Positions 1-8,286 of a stretch of DNA of 64,000 bases are shown here, one piece after another. Location: assembly GCF_017942085.1 (NCBI RefSeq), contig NZ_JAGKSP010000007.1:124001-188000 (forward strand). The letters run 5' to 3'. Made by a program: the position numbers and the translations under genes. The notes below the pieces were generated by a model. The model ran no database searches and was not told the origin of the DNA. It was given only the letters and a program-made list of their open reading frames with translations. Positions within the stretch are counted from its first letter, which is position 1. Every line of letters starts with the position of its first letter. This stretch comes from Paenibacillus lignilyticus (GTDB lineage: Bacteria > Bacillota > Bacilli > Paenibacillales > Paenibacillaceae).

Positions 1-8
1 AGCATTTA

Positions 9-1103
9 ATGCCTAAGCCGTCTAAAACCAAGCTGTTTACAATCGTAATGGCGACGGTCGTTCATGCGATTTCCCTGGCCATGGTGCTGCTCTGTTTATT
101 CGCGTTGTCTATCTATCGAGAGTACCCGGTGTTAGCGATTCTTGCCGTCCCTATGCTGATCTTGTTATGGACGCAGCGTCCGCGCATCCCGAAACTAAGC
201 AAGGATGAGAAACGGGACATTGTGCCAAGAGAGCAATTTCCTAGCCTGTATGCCTTCTCGGATCAGATTGCCGATTATCTCCATATGCCTCATTTTGAGG
301 GCATTCTTATTGACGAAGAGTTTAATGCGTCTTACCGTCAAGTAGGGTTAAAGCAGAAACGGTATTTGACGCTGGGACTGCCCTTATTCAGCATCTTAAG
401 TCCGGCTGAGAAGGCTGCGCTCATAGGCCATGAGGCGGGGCATGGCATCAATGGGGATTCTACTCGAAATTTATATACATTTACTGCGATTATCACGCTG
501 GAAAATTGGTTTAGATTGCTGGCTTCAAGGGGGGAAGATGAAGTTCTGGTTGAAGGCAACCTATTTGGGCTCGTATCGAATGTCGTAGGGATGCTAATGA
601 GAATGGTCTCTTTTATTCCGCAGTTGCTTATCAAGCTCTTTATTCATTCGATTTATTACGAGAGCCAGAAGGCCGAGTATATGGCGGATTATCTCGGGGC
701 AAAAGTCGGAGGTACAGAGGGAGCAATTGGCCTATCACGAAAAATGTTTTGTGAGACCACTTTTGTGCTGTCGGGTCAGCGGTTTGTCCTTAGGGGGGCA
801 AAGGGGAATTATTTTGACGAGCTTAAGGCAGCTGTGGGGTCTATTCCGCCGCGTGAAATCGAACGCATCCGGCGCGTCGAGATGATGGAAGGCTCTACGC
901 TGGATCGCACGCATCCGCCAACCGCCTATCGCATCCAGACGCTGCAGCATCATGCGCAGCTTGCACCTGGGGCGATTCAGTTGACCGGAGAGCAGTTGAA
1001 GCAGCTGGAGCGTGAGCTGAGTGCAGTGGAAGCGAAGCTGCAGGAGCGGCTTGTAAATCTACTTAAAGAGAAACTGTACAAAAAGCCTATCCATCAGGGA
1101 TAG
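9..1103 (+). CDS. M48-family membrane zinc metalloprotease
   Basis: This is a 364-residue peptidase of the M48 (HtpX/Ste24-like) family, expected to cleave membrane or misfolded proteins at the membrane. Two hydrophobic segments lie near residues 12-34 and 40-54. The zinc motif HEAGH is at residues 141-145, and the E-x-x-x-D pair at about E223/D227 fits the third metal ligand. A further hydrophobic stretch (about 185-215) lies between the zinc motif and the third ligand. The reading frame stays open to the left window edge and no Shine-Dalgarno sequence is visible in the eight bases before the ATG, so the true start could lie outside the window. It converges on the GH4 gene, with a terminator hairpin overlapping its last codons. 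Family assignment is firm; the substrate is unknown. Confidence 0.85.
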   Translation: MPKPSKTKLFTIVMATVVHAISLAMVLLCLFALSIYREYPVLAILAVPMLILLWTQRPRIPKLSKDEKRDIVPREQFPSLYAFSDQIADYLHMPHFEGILIDEEFNASYRQVGLKQKRYLTLGLPLFSILSPAEKAALIGHEAGHGINGDSTRNLYTFTAIITLENWFRLLASRGEDEVLVEGNLFGLVSNVVGMLMRMVSFIPQLLIKLFIHSIYYESQKAEYMADYLGAKVGGTEGAIGLSRKMFCETTFVLSGQRFVLRGAKGNYFDELKAAVGSIPPREIERIRRVEMMEGSTLDRTHPPTAYRIQTLQHHAQLAPGAIQLTGEQLKQLERELSAVEAKLQERLVNLLKEKLYKKPIHQG

Positions 1104-1109
1104 GCTTTG
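1082..1109. terminator. Bidirectional terminator overlapping the M48 3' end
   Basis: The arms AAGCCTATCC and GGATAGGCTT pair around a short loop. The stop codon of the protease (1101-1103) lies inside the right arm. Read on the minus strand the stem is followed by five T residues, so it also suits the convergent GH4 gene ending at 1141. Confidence 0.8.
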
Positions 1110-1140
1110 CTGCAGTTTCAACGCTTTGTTAAAGGTGGTA

Positions 1141-2553
1141 TTACTTCGCAAGCTCCCCGAATCGGGAGTACACTGCGAGTGCCGGATCAATCGGCACATC
1201 TGCGCGCTGCACATTGGCCGGGATGTTGATGGTTGGCGTTGGACGCGGCAGTCGGCCCTCGAACTGCGGCAGGTATTGCTGCTGCGCAATCATCATCTCG
1301 GTTACCATCTCGCGAATTTGCTTCAGCGTGAGGACCGAAGAGGTGAGCGGATCGAGCGCAACGGCTTGCACGACCGTTTCCGGGTCGCCGGTTTTCGCGG
1401 CAAGTACGGTCAAGCGCTGCACGTTGATGTTGGTCATGTTCAGTGCGGCGCATTGCGGCGGCAGATCACCATTGACCGTGCGATGCAAGCCATTGCGGTC
1501 TGCGAAGACTAGGCCTTCCGCGCAGCAATCTTCGGGCAGATTGGAAATCATGCCGTTATTGCGCAGATTGCCGCTGAACTTGAAGGTGTTGCCTGTTTCA
1601 AGTGCTTCGATGATATAAGCGCAGTACTCTACGCTGCGTGGTGGAAGGTCAACCGGTTCATCGGCAAGGACATCTTTCTCACGGTATTTATCCGCAACAT
1701 ACGTACACCATGTGTAGTAAGCGCCGCTTTCGCCGCCGAAGGACGGCTCGTCGCAGTAGAGGTCGAGGGCTTCCTGGCTGGAGCGGAACCATGGGACATA
1801 CTCGGAGAGATGGCCGGTCGATTCGGTCATGAAATAACCGAAGTGACGGAATACCTCGCCGCGAACCTTCTCATTGACGTAGAATTCCGGCTCTTCGAAT
1901 TTCTCGCGCAGACGAGGGTACAGATCTTCCCCTTTGTGCGAAAGCTTCGTAAACCAGCCCATATGGTTGATTCCCGCAGACACGTAGTCGATTTCTTGCT
2001 TCGGTACGCCAACATAGCCGGAGATCAGATCCAGCGTTGTCTGTACGCCGTGGCAAAGCCCGACATACTTAATCTTCGTCTCGCCAAGCGCCCAGCAAAT
2101 CATCGCCATCGGATTGACGTAGTTCAGCAGCGTCGCATTCGGACACAGTTCTTCCATGTCGCGGGCAACGTCGAGAATGACGGGAATGCTGCGCAGCGCG
2201 CGGAAGACGCCGCCCGGTCCGAGCGTATCGCCGATGCATTGGTCAACGCCGTAGGAGAGCGGGATTTTGTAATCCTTCTCGAACAGATCGACACCGCCGA
2301 CCTGGAAGGACGTGATGACGTAATCGGCACCGCGAAGGGCTTCGCGACGATCCGTCGTAATCGTAACCTTGGACTTCAACCCATTGTGGGCAATCACTTT
2401 ATCGGCAAAAGCTTTCACCTGCGTGGTCTTGCTCGTAGACGGTGCCATGAGCACAAACTCCGTCTCTTCAAGCACTTTCGTCGCCATAATGTCCAGCATC
2501 AGCGTCTTGCAGAACACAATACTGCCTGCACCAATGATCGCGATTCTTCTCAT
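1141..2553 (-). CDS. GH4 alpha-galactosidase/alpha-glucosidase-type glycosidase
   Basis: This 470-residue protein belongs to glycoside hydrolase family 4, whose members cut glycosides by an NAD+- and Mn2+-dependent oxidation-elimination mechanism in the cytoplasm. The N-terminal Rossmann motif begins IAIIGAGS (residues 4-11). The family motif NYVNPMAM near residue 145 and the metal-binding GLCHGVQ segment near 166-172 are present; a Cys-His pair at this place is typical of MelA-like alpha-galactosidases, but related alpha-galacturonidases cannot be excluded. The start has a good ribosome site (GAGGAG) nine bases upstream. The gene stands alone, with a shared terminator at its 3' end and a long repeat-rich gap upstream. 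It probably hydrolyses sugars imported by ABC systems such as those at 10-14 kb. Confidence 0.88.
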   Translation of the reverse strand: MRRIAIIGAGSIVFCKTLMLDIMATKVLEETEFVLMAPSTSKTTQVKAFADKVIAHNGLKSKVTITTDRREALRGADYVITSFQVGGVDLFEKDYKIPLSYGVDQCIGDTLGPGGVFRALRSIPVILDVARDMEELCPNATLLNYVNPMAMICWALGETKIKYVGLCHGVQTTLDLISGYVGVPKQEIDYVSAGINHMGWFTKLSHKGEDLYPRLREKFEEPEFYVNEKVRGEVFRHFGYFMTESTGHLSEYVPWFRSSQEALDLYCDEPSFGGESGAYYTWCTYVADKYREKDVLADEPVDLPPRSVEYCAYIIEALETGNTFKFSGNLRNNGMISNLPEDCCAEGLVFADRNGLHRTVNGDLPPQCAALNMTNINVQRLTVLAAKTGDPETVVQAVALDPLTSSVLTLKQIREMVTEMMIAQQQYLPQFEGRLPRPTPTINIPANVQRADVPIDPALAVYSRFGELAK

Positions 2554-2599
2554 GGTCTCAGCTCCTCAACGTTTTTCTAAGGTACGCCCCATCTCAACC

Positions 2600-2915
2600 G
2601 AACACGCACAACTAACACGTACCAACGAGTGCAAAAGCAACATGTGCCAGCCTACTAGCAAATAACCACCACGTACCAACTAGCGCATAGGTAACACGTA
2701 CCGAATAGTGTACATAACCAATACATAGCAACCAATCGCACAACCAACACGAACCAACTAGCACACAGGCAACACTTACTAACTAGCATACAAGCTACAC
2801 ATACCAACTCTACACAACCATACGGACCAACTAGCATGCAATCAACACATACTAACTCGCGCACAAGCACCACGCACCAACTAGCACCCAAGCAACTTGT
2901 ACTCAACCAGCGTAA
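2600..2915. repeat. Degenerate 25-bp tandem repeat, AC-rich
   Basis: The core ACCAACTAGC recurs with a period close to 25 bp. The CTAGC-like landmark falls near 2655, 2680, 2705, 2726, 2758, 2783, 2808, 2831, 2856, 2881 and 2907. Units are poorly conserved and no spacer/repeat distinction exists. Reading frames on the minus strand are open only because of this low complexity. No gene is seen between 2554 and 3388. Confidence 0.7.
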
Positions 2916-2971
2916 ATAATCGAAAAAGGCGCACAATTACACACATGCAGCTTGCAAATCCAATACCCGGA

Positions 2972-3164
2972 AATTCTAACGAATCGTACAGGTCTTATTT
3001 CGGCAATATCGGCTGCAAAAATAATCTAACGAATCGTAGGAGTCTTATTTGGTCCATTTTCGAGTGAAAAGCACGCTTTAGGAGGAAATAGCGTCTCTAC
3101 GATTCGTTAGAAATTTTCGGGTGCCTTTTTGGCCCAAATAAGACCTGTGGAACTCGTTAGAATT
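2972..3164. repeat. Nested inverted-repeat element
   Basis: Two direct copies of TCTAACGAATCGTA start at 2975 and 3025, and two inverted copies end with GTTAGA at 3106 and 3156. Each pair is spaced exactly 50 bp. The outer arms (2972-3000 and 3136-3164, 29 bp each) are nearly complementary, including the GTCTTATTT end. The whole could fold into one long imperfect hairpin and resembles a small palindromic repeat element rather than an insertion sequence, because it has no coding capacity. Confidence 0.75.
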
Positions 3165-3234
3165 TCGCGAGCGGAAAAAGTGGGGGGAGTCGCCAAGCCC
3201 CCCGCCCGCGCGCAAAGCCCCGCGCCAACGAGCC

Positions 3235-3383
3235 AAACCCCGGCGCCTCGCGCGTTCAAGCCCCACGCCTCGCGCGCCAAACCTCTCGCCGCGCGCACCA
3301 AACCCCGCGCCGCGCGCACCAAGCCCCGGCGCCTAGCGCGTTCAAGCCCCACGCCTCGCGCGCCAAACCCCGCGTCCCGCGCG
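3235..3383. repeat. GC-rich tandem duplication downstream of the oxidoreductase
   Basis: A block beginning CCCCGGCGCC at 3238 is repeated 86 bp later at 3324, with shorter GCGCGCACCA repeats between. The composition (CCCGCGCGCC runs) is far more GC-rich than the flanking AT-rich element. The repeat runs up to the 3' end of the oxidoreductase at 3389. Confidence 0.65.
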
Positions 3384-3388
3384 CCAGC

Positions 3389-4465
3389 CTACGTATTCGC
3401 AGGCTGCTGCCCGTATGTGCGCGACATGAAGTCGATGTAGGAGCGGGCGAGGATGAGATCCTCGAGCGCCTCCTTGGAGGTGCAAGGCGCAGGGCGATCG
3501 CCGCGGACGGCGGCGAGGAAGTTCAGCGCCTGATTGCGCATGGCCGAAACGTTCGGCATGATCGGCTGCACGATTTCCGGCGAGCCGAGCTGCGGATTGT
3601 CCTTGTAGATCGTCACTTTGCCCGCCTGCTGACGAACGAGCGGGGCAGGCAGATCAACGCGGACGAAGCCTTGCTCGAACGTGGCGATAACTTGCTCATG
3701 CCATTCGATCGACGTTTGATAGGCGGCCATCTCAAGCGAGACGGTTACGCCGCTCTCGCTCTCACCGATAAGCAGCACGCCTGCGCGGTCGCCGAACGTC
3801 AGCTTGTAGTTCTCGCCCAAGAAGAAGCGGATCGCATTGACTTGGTGAATGTAGTAGTTGACGAATGCATCCAGATCCCGCGTCTGCTGATCCGTATAAT
3901 CCGCCGGACCTTGCTCCAGCACGAGCGAAGGATACGGCTCGCCGGCACTCAGCGGCATGTCGGCCCCGGCAATCCAATCGCCCGGCGGCATCGCAACGCG
4001 GATGCTGCGCAGCTTGCCATAGTCGCCGCTTGCACGCCAAGCATCGACTTCCTTCTTGGCGCGTTCCATCGCAGGATCGGAACGCTTATGGTAGCCGACC
4101 ATATGAAGCGTGCCGGTTTCTTCGCTGATGCGCACCAGCTCCCGGCCGGCTTCAACGGTCAAACAAAGCGGCTTCTCGGTGAAGACCGGAATGCCGGCTC
4201 GCAAAATATCCGGAATCAGGGCAGGGTGATGCCGATACTGCTGCGGCGCCACGATGGCGTCGACTTTCGCCTGAGCGAGCAGCTCATGATGACTCGCATA
4301 CACTTCCGGTATCCCATAGCGATCCGCAACCAATTTGGCCGATTGCGGCCGCACCTCCGCGAGCGCGACAACCTCGCACTGATCACGCAATACCGCGTAG
4401 TTGCTGAGATGTGCCATCTGCCCCATGCCGCCGCCGCCGACAAATCCGATCCGTAATTTACTCAT
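3389..4465 (-). CDS. Gfo/Idh/MocA-family sugar oxidoreductase
   Basis: This 358-residue cytosolic NAD(P)-dependent dehydrogenase has the Rossmann motif GFVGGGGMGQ at the N terminus and the family signature EKP (in FTEKPLC) near residue 90, followed by a C-terminal alpha/beta domain. Such enzymes oxidise the hydroxyls of sugars, inositols or their derivatives; the exact substrate is unknown. An upstream in-frame ATG at 4489 exists, but the start at 4465 is better because AGAGAGGG precedes it at suitable distance. The start lies four bases after the stop of the FG-GAP gene, and its ribosome site is inside that gene, so the two are very likely co-translated. Downstream is the GC-rich repeat; no terminator was seen. 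Confidence 0.87.
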   Translation of the reverse strand: MSKLRIGFVGGGGMGQMAHLSNYAVLRDQCEVVALAEVRPQSAKLVADRYGIPEVYASHHELLAQAKVDAIVAPQQYRHHPALIPDILRAGIPVFTEKPLCLTVEAGRELVRISEETGTLHMVGYHKRSDPAMERAKKEVDAWRASGDYGKLRSIRVAMPPGDWIAGADMPLSAGEPYPSLVLEQGPADYTDQQTRDLDAFVNYYIHQVNAIRFFLGENYKLTFGDRAGVLLIGESESGVTVSLEMAAYQTSIEWHEQVIATFEQGFVRVDLPAPLVRQQAGKVTIYKDNPQLGSPEIVQPIMPNVSAMRNQALNFLAAVRGDRPAPCTSKEALEDLILARSYIDFMSRTYGQQPANT

Positions 4466-4469
4466 TCGA

Positions 4470-5558
4470 CTATCCCTCTCTTTTTCCATGATTTTCGAAT
4501 AGATATAAGCCGTCCTTGCCGGGTGCGACGATGTCGGGATACCCGTTGCCGGTCAGATCCTGCACCCAGAAGTAGATGCCGGCTCCCGAAGCCTCGCCTG
4601 CAGGGCCGAAGTCGATGACATGCTTCTTGAACTTGCCGCCTTCCAGCTTGTAATAGTAAATTCCAATGGGATCATGCGCCCCCGGATCGCCGTCATTATG
4701 AGCGCGGTACCGCTTGCCCGAGATGAGCTCAAGCTCGCCGTCGAGATCGAGATCAACGAGCCACAGGTCGTGGAACTGGGAGCCCGACATATCGATTTCA
4801 TGCTTGGTCCACGTCCGTGAACCGTCCGCAGCCCGGCCTTGCTCATACCAATGCAGTCCGTAATCATGCGCTTGACCGACGATAAGATCAATCAGTCCGT
4901 CGCCATTTACGTCATGGCCGAGAACCGGCACGCTTGCGCTGCCAAGTGAAAACTCGGGGTGGAAGGTCCACAGTCCGGCAAAAGGATCCTCGGGCTGCTC
5001 CAGCCAGCCGCCGGACAGCACGATATCCATGCGGCCGTCGCCGTTCACATCGACGAACCCCATGCCGTGGCCGCTTGCTCCTTCGCTGATAACCACCTTC
5101 AGAAACTGTCCGGTTCCATGGCCGTCCGCATCGCGAACGAGCTTGTAGAACGCCTGCGGCATGCCCGGCGTATTGGGGAAAATCTCCGGCACCCCGCAGC
5201 CGTCAATATCGTAATAACGAATCGTCTCTATGCTGCCGCATTTGTCGATATCGAACGTTTCCCAGGCTGCGCCGGTTTCGCCCGGATTGCGGCGCCAGCG
5301 AAGCGTCTCTCCCCACCATGCGCCGGTAATAATATCTAGCCGTCCGTCGCCGTCCACATCCATGGGATAGTCGGAGAAATCATCGTGATACTCCGAAATC
5401 TCCAGCACGTCGCATATGAAATGCTTCTTCTCATAGTCCGGCCCTTCGTACCAGTAGGCGCCGCTGACGATATCGGCAATGCCATCTCCGTTCACATCAA
5501 ACACAGCACAAGCCTCGTATTTCTCTTCGGACAGCTGTCTCTTCTTGAATTGAAGCAA
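4470..5558 (-). CDS. FG-GAP/VCBS-repeat protein, no signal peptide
   Basis: This protein of about 362 residues consists of repeated calcium-binding-type segments of the form DxNGDGxxDI: DVNGDGIADIV near residue 20, DVDGDGRLDII near 70, DIDGCGVPEIF near 120, DVNGDGRMDIV near 173, DVNGDGLIDLI near 225, and DLDLDGELELI near 275. It is therefore predicted to be a beta-propeller like those of integrin FG-GAP domains. Most such proteins are exported, but no signal peptide is visible. A GTG at 5567 is only one base from the AAGGAG site; TTG at 5558 has ten-base spacing and is preferred. It is the first gene of a pair with the Gfo/Idh oxidoreductase and is divergent from an AraC regulator, which suggests a role in carbohydrate handling. 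Function is unknown. Confidence 0.8.
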   Translation of the reverse strand: MLQFKKRQLSEEKYEACAVFDVNGDGIADIVSGAYWYEGPDYEKKHFICDVLEISEYHDDFSDYPMDVDGDGRLDIITGAWWGETLRWRRNPGETGAAWETFDIDKCGSIETIRYYDIDGCGVPEIFPNTPGMPQAFYKLVRDADGHGTGQFLKVVISEGASGHGMGFVDVNGDGRMDIVLSGGWLEQPEDPFAGLWTFHPEFSLGSASVPVLGHDVNGDGLIDLIVGQAHDYGLHWYEQGRAADGSRTWTKHEIDMSGSQFHDLWLVDLDLDGELELISGKRYRAHNDGDPGAHDPIGIYYYKLEGGKFKKHVIDFGPAGEASGAGIYFWVQDLTGNGYPDIVAPGKDGLYLFENHGKREG

Positions 5559-5737
5559 AGCACGCACGCTCCTTAGTAAACTATTTAATGTTGTACGACA
5601 TCGGCCATCTGGATTATGCTAAAAATAAACATGCAAACGCTATCTATATTAAGGTTATGTCATCCGGCCAAGCGAGACAATAAGTGAACTTGGGCAAAAA
5701 AGTATTCATTCTTGCGTAAGGTTAGGAGGGAGTCTGC

Positions 5738-6565
5738 ATGAGTGAATCGACTATATTTCGCAGAACGCCGCTGTTCCTGGCGGGCGGCTCGTTTGACTTA
5801 AGCGGCAATCCGGACCGATTCCTGCTGGAGCTGCACAAACATGATGCCAATAGCGAGATCTTGCTTATTGAGGAAGGCGAAGGCACGTTTGAGATCGACG
5901 GGAGGAGCTACACAGCGGGAGCGGGAACGCTGCTTGTCTATCATCGGGGCGTGTGGCATAAGGAGCAGTCGACGAAGCATCCTTTTCGCGCTACCTATAT
6001 CGGATTTAGAGAGCTGCAGGTCGAGGAGCTTCCACCGGATTTCTTTCTCCCGCCTGCCGCCGAGCCAATCCTTCATCTGCATGACCAGCTGCCGGTCATA
6101 CGTAATTTGATGCGCGATTGTATCTCCGAGTTTCGCAGAGGCGAGCCGGAATCGCAGACGATTGCGAATCACTGCCTCGCCATCCTGTTTGCCAAGCTGG
6201 CGCGGATTGCCCATTACAGCGATGCGGCGGACCGGACAAGAGTGCCCTCGAAGGAAGCGGTTTGGAAAGCGAAGCGGATTATTGAAGAAAACTACAGCGC
6301 TCCGCTCACGCTGGAGTCGCTTGCCGAGGCCACGTATCTAAACAAATTTCATCTTGCGCACCTATTTAAAGACGAGATGGGCGTAAGTCCTATTCAGTTT
6401 CTGATCTACTGCCGAATGGAGGCGGCGAAGCGATATTTGCGCACAACCAACCTTCAAGTGAAAGAAATCGCCGAGATTGTCGGTTATCAGAGCGAGCCTT
6501 CCTTCTACAACGTGTTTATGAAAGTGAACGGCGTCACGCCGCGGAAATATCGGGATGAGGGGTAG
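5738..6565 (+). CDS. AraC-family regulator with N-terminal cupin
   Basis: This 275-residue transcription factor has a cupin-like sugar-sensing half (residues about 15-110, including the GEGTFEIDGRSY strand pattern) and two helix-turn-helix units at the C terminus (about 172-275), ending with the typical PRKY segment. The start follows a strong site AGGAGGG. It is divergent from the FG-GAP/oxidoreductase pair across a 170-bp gap, so it is a likely activator of that pair. It is followed after 73 bp by a response regulator on the same strand, so some readthrough is possible. Confidence 0.88.
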   Translation: MSESTIFRRTPLFLAGGSFDLSGNPDRFLLELHKHDANSEILLIEEGEGTFEIDGRSYTAGAGTLLVYHRGVWHKEQSTKHPFRATYIGFRELQVEELPPDFFLPPAAEPILHLHDQLPVIRNLMRDCISEFRRGEPESQTIANHCLAILFAKLARIAHYSDAADRTRVPSKEAVWKAKRIIEENYSAPLTLESLAEATYLNKFHLAHLFKDEMGVSPIQFLIYCRMEAAKRYLRTTNLQVKEIAEIVGYQSEPSFYNVFMKVNGVTPRKYRDEG

Positions 6566-6638
6566 GGTATTGTGTTCCTTGCCCTTTTATTGAAATAATG
6601 AAGCTAGCAGTGCATCCGGGGATAAGGACGTGATTGCG

Positions 6639-8255
6639 ATGTTCAGATTATTCATCGTGGATGACAACAAGTATGAACGGAATACAATCAAAGAATTAAT
6701 CGAATGGACGTCGCTTGGCATCGAAGTCGTCGGTCTGTTCGCGAATGGTTTGGAAGCGCTTTCCCGCATGGACGACCTCAGACCTCACATCGTCATTACG
6801 GACATCGCGATGCCGTTAATGAACGGAGTCGAGCTGTCGGTCCGCATTAGACAATCGCATCCGAACGTCAAAATCATCTTCGTCAGCTCTCACAGCGATT
6901 TCGAATTTGCCAAATCCGCCGTCGAGCTTGGGATCTATGGGTATGTGCTCAAGCCAATCATGCCCGATGAATTGGAGCAGGCGATTCATAAGCTCCTTGC
7001 CGAGTTTACGCAGCAGCATCGCGAGCAAATCGAGAAAGAGCGCATGCTGAGACAGCTGGAAGGGATGCTTCCGCTCGTGCAGGAACAATTTCTGAAGGAG
7101 GTGCTGCTGGGCAACTTCCGCACGAAAGAAGATATTTTGGACAAGATTGAATTCCTCGCACTTCCAATCGCCGATCAGGCGAATATGAGCGTCATCTCCA
7201 TTAATTCCTTGGCCGCAGATCGGAAGCGGGAGCACCGAAGCGCCAGGGATGCCTACTTTCTTTCCTACTCGATCAAGAACTTAATCTCCAAAGCAGGAAC
7301 CGCCTCCAGATCCATGTACCCGGTCCAAATTTCGGCGGACGAATACGCCGTTATCGTGTTCGACCTTGAAACCGATAGGCATGACGTCATCGACGCGGCT
7401 GTCCAGCTTCATACAGCAATCAACGGAGAGCTGGATATCAATACGACGATGGGCATTAGCAAGAGTTCCCGTGAGCTGACCGCGCTTGAAACCTTATATA
7501 TGCAATCGCAGCAGGCGGTCAATACGCGTTTCTACAGCGGCAGCAACCCGATTATTCGTTTCGAAGAAATCGACGACCGTTCGGATATTCCCGTGGAGGA
7601 CATGCCCAGTTTGGTGGAAGTCTACCAGGATATGAAAGCACTCATGTCATTCGGAAACGGACAAGACGTGGAGGAGTTTATCGATAAGTACTTGAACGCC
7701 GCGAACGTGAGGCAAGGCGAGAATTACGTGAAAGGTTTCGCGCTGCTCTGCTCCCATCTGTCGGGCATCCTGTTTATGGAAGCGAACCAATCGATGAAGG
7801 ATATTTTCGGCGACAACATGGCGGTGTGGGATAAATTGAACCGGATGAGCACCAAGGAAGAGGTCGTGCAGTGGATCAGGCAATCGTTCGAGTTCATTAA
7901 GGAGCGGGTAACCGATCGGAACAGCTCCAAGAATGTGAAAATCATCGCCGCGATTAAGCAGATGATCCATGATAACTACCGCGAACAAATCTCCATCGAG
8001 GAAATTTCGAAATCCGTATATTTGAGCGGGCGCCATGCCAACGGATTATTCAAGAAGGAAACCGGACAGACCATCTTCGATTATTTGGTCCAGTTCCGAA
8101 CGGATAAGGCGAAGCAGCTGCTCAAGGAAGAGGGGAGCAAGGTAGCCGCAGTAGCGGAAGCTGTCGGTTATGTAAGCACGTCCTATTTCATTCTTGCGTT
8201 CAAGAAAAACGTAGGCATGACGCCGGCCGAATTCAAAAGCAAAGCTGCGCTTTAA
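6639..8255 (+). CDS. YesN-type response regulator with AraC output domain
   Basis: This 538-residue protein begins with a receiver domain (residues 1-120) whose acidic pair DD follows LFIVDD and whose phospho-acceptor is D55 in ITDIAMP; the conserved lysine sits in VLKPI. A long linker region follows, then a C-terminal AraC-type double helix-turn-helix (about 435-538). An in-frame GTG at 6630 is only one base after AAGGA, while ATG 6639 is ten bases away, so the ATG is chosen. It is 31 bp before a YesM-type histidine kinase and upstream of a sugar ABC transporter, and probably activates that transporter when the kinase senses an oligosaccharide. Confidence 0.92.
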   Translation: MFRLFIVDDNKYERNTIKELIEWTSLGIEVVGLFANGLEALSRMDDLRPHIVITDIAMPLMNGVELSVRIRQSHPNVKIIFVSSHSDFEFAKSAVELGIYGYVLKPIMPDELEQAIHKLLAEFTQQHREQIEKERMLRQLEGMLPLVQEQFLKEVLLGNFRTKEDILDKIEFLALPIADQANMSVISINSLAADRKREHRSARDAYFLSYSIKNLISKAGTASRSMYPVQISADEYAVIVFDLETDRHDVIDAAVQLHTAINGELDINTTMGISKSSRELTALETLYMQSQQAVNTRFYSGSNPIIRFEEIDDRSDIPVEDMPSLVEVYQDMKALMSFGNGQDVEEFIDKYLNAANVRQGENYVKGFALLCSHLSGILFMEANQSMKDIFGDNMAVWDKLNRMSTKEEVVQWIRQSFEFIKERVTDRNSSKNVKIIAAIKQMIHDNYREQISIEEISKSVYLSGRHANGLFKKETGQTIFDYLVQFRTDKAKQLLKEEGSKVAAVAEAVGYVSTSYFILAFKKNVGMTPAEFKSKAAL

Positions 8256-8286
8256 TGCTCATGACCGTGAGATCGGGGGCTAGACC

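Noticed and set aside
1126..2580. Long plus-strand frames opposite the GH4 gene
   Set aside because: They are antisense frames of a clearly coding GC-rich gene, without ribosome sites or family features.
2655..2936. 93-residue Cys/Val/Leu-rich frame on the minus strand
   Set aside because: It arises from the AC-rich 25-bp repeats, lacks a ribosome site and shows repeat-driven composition.
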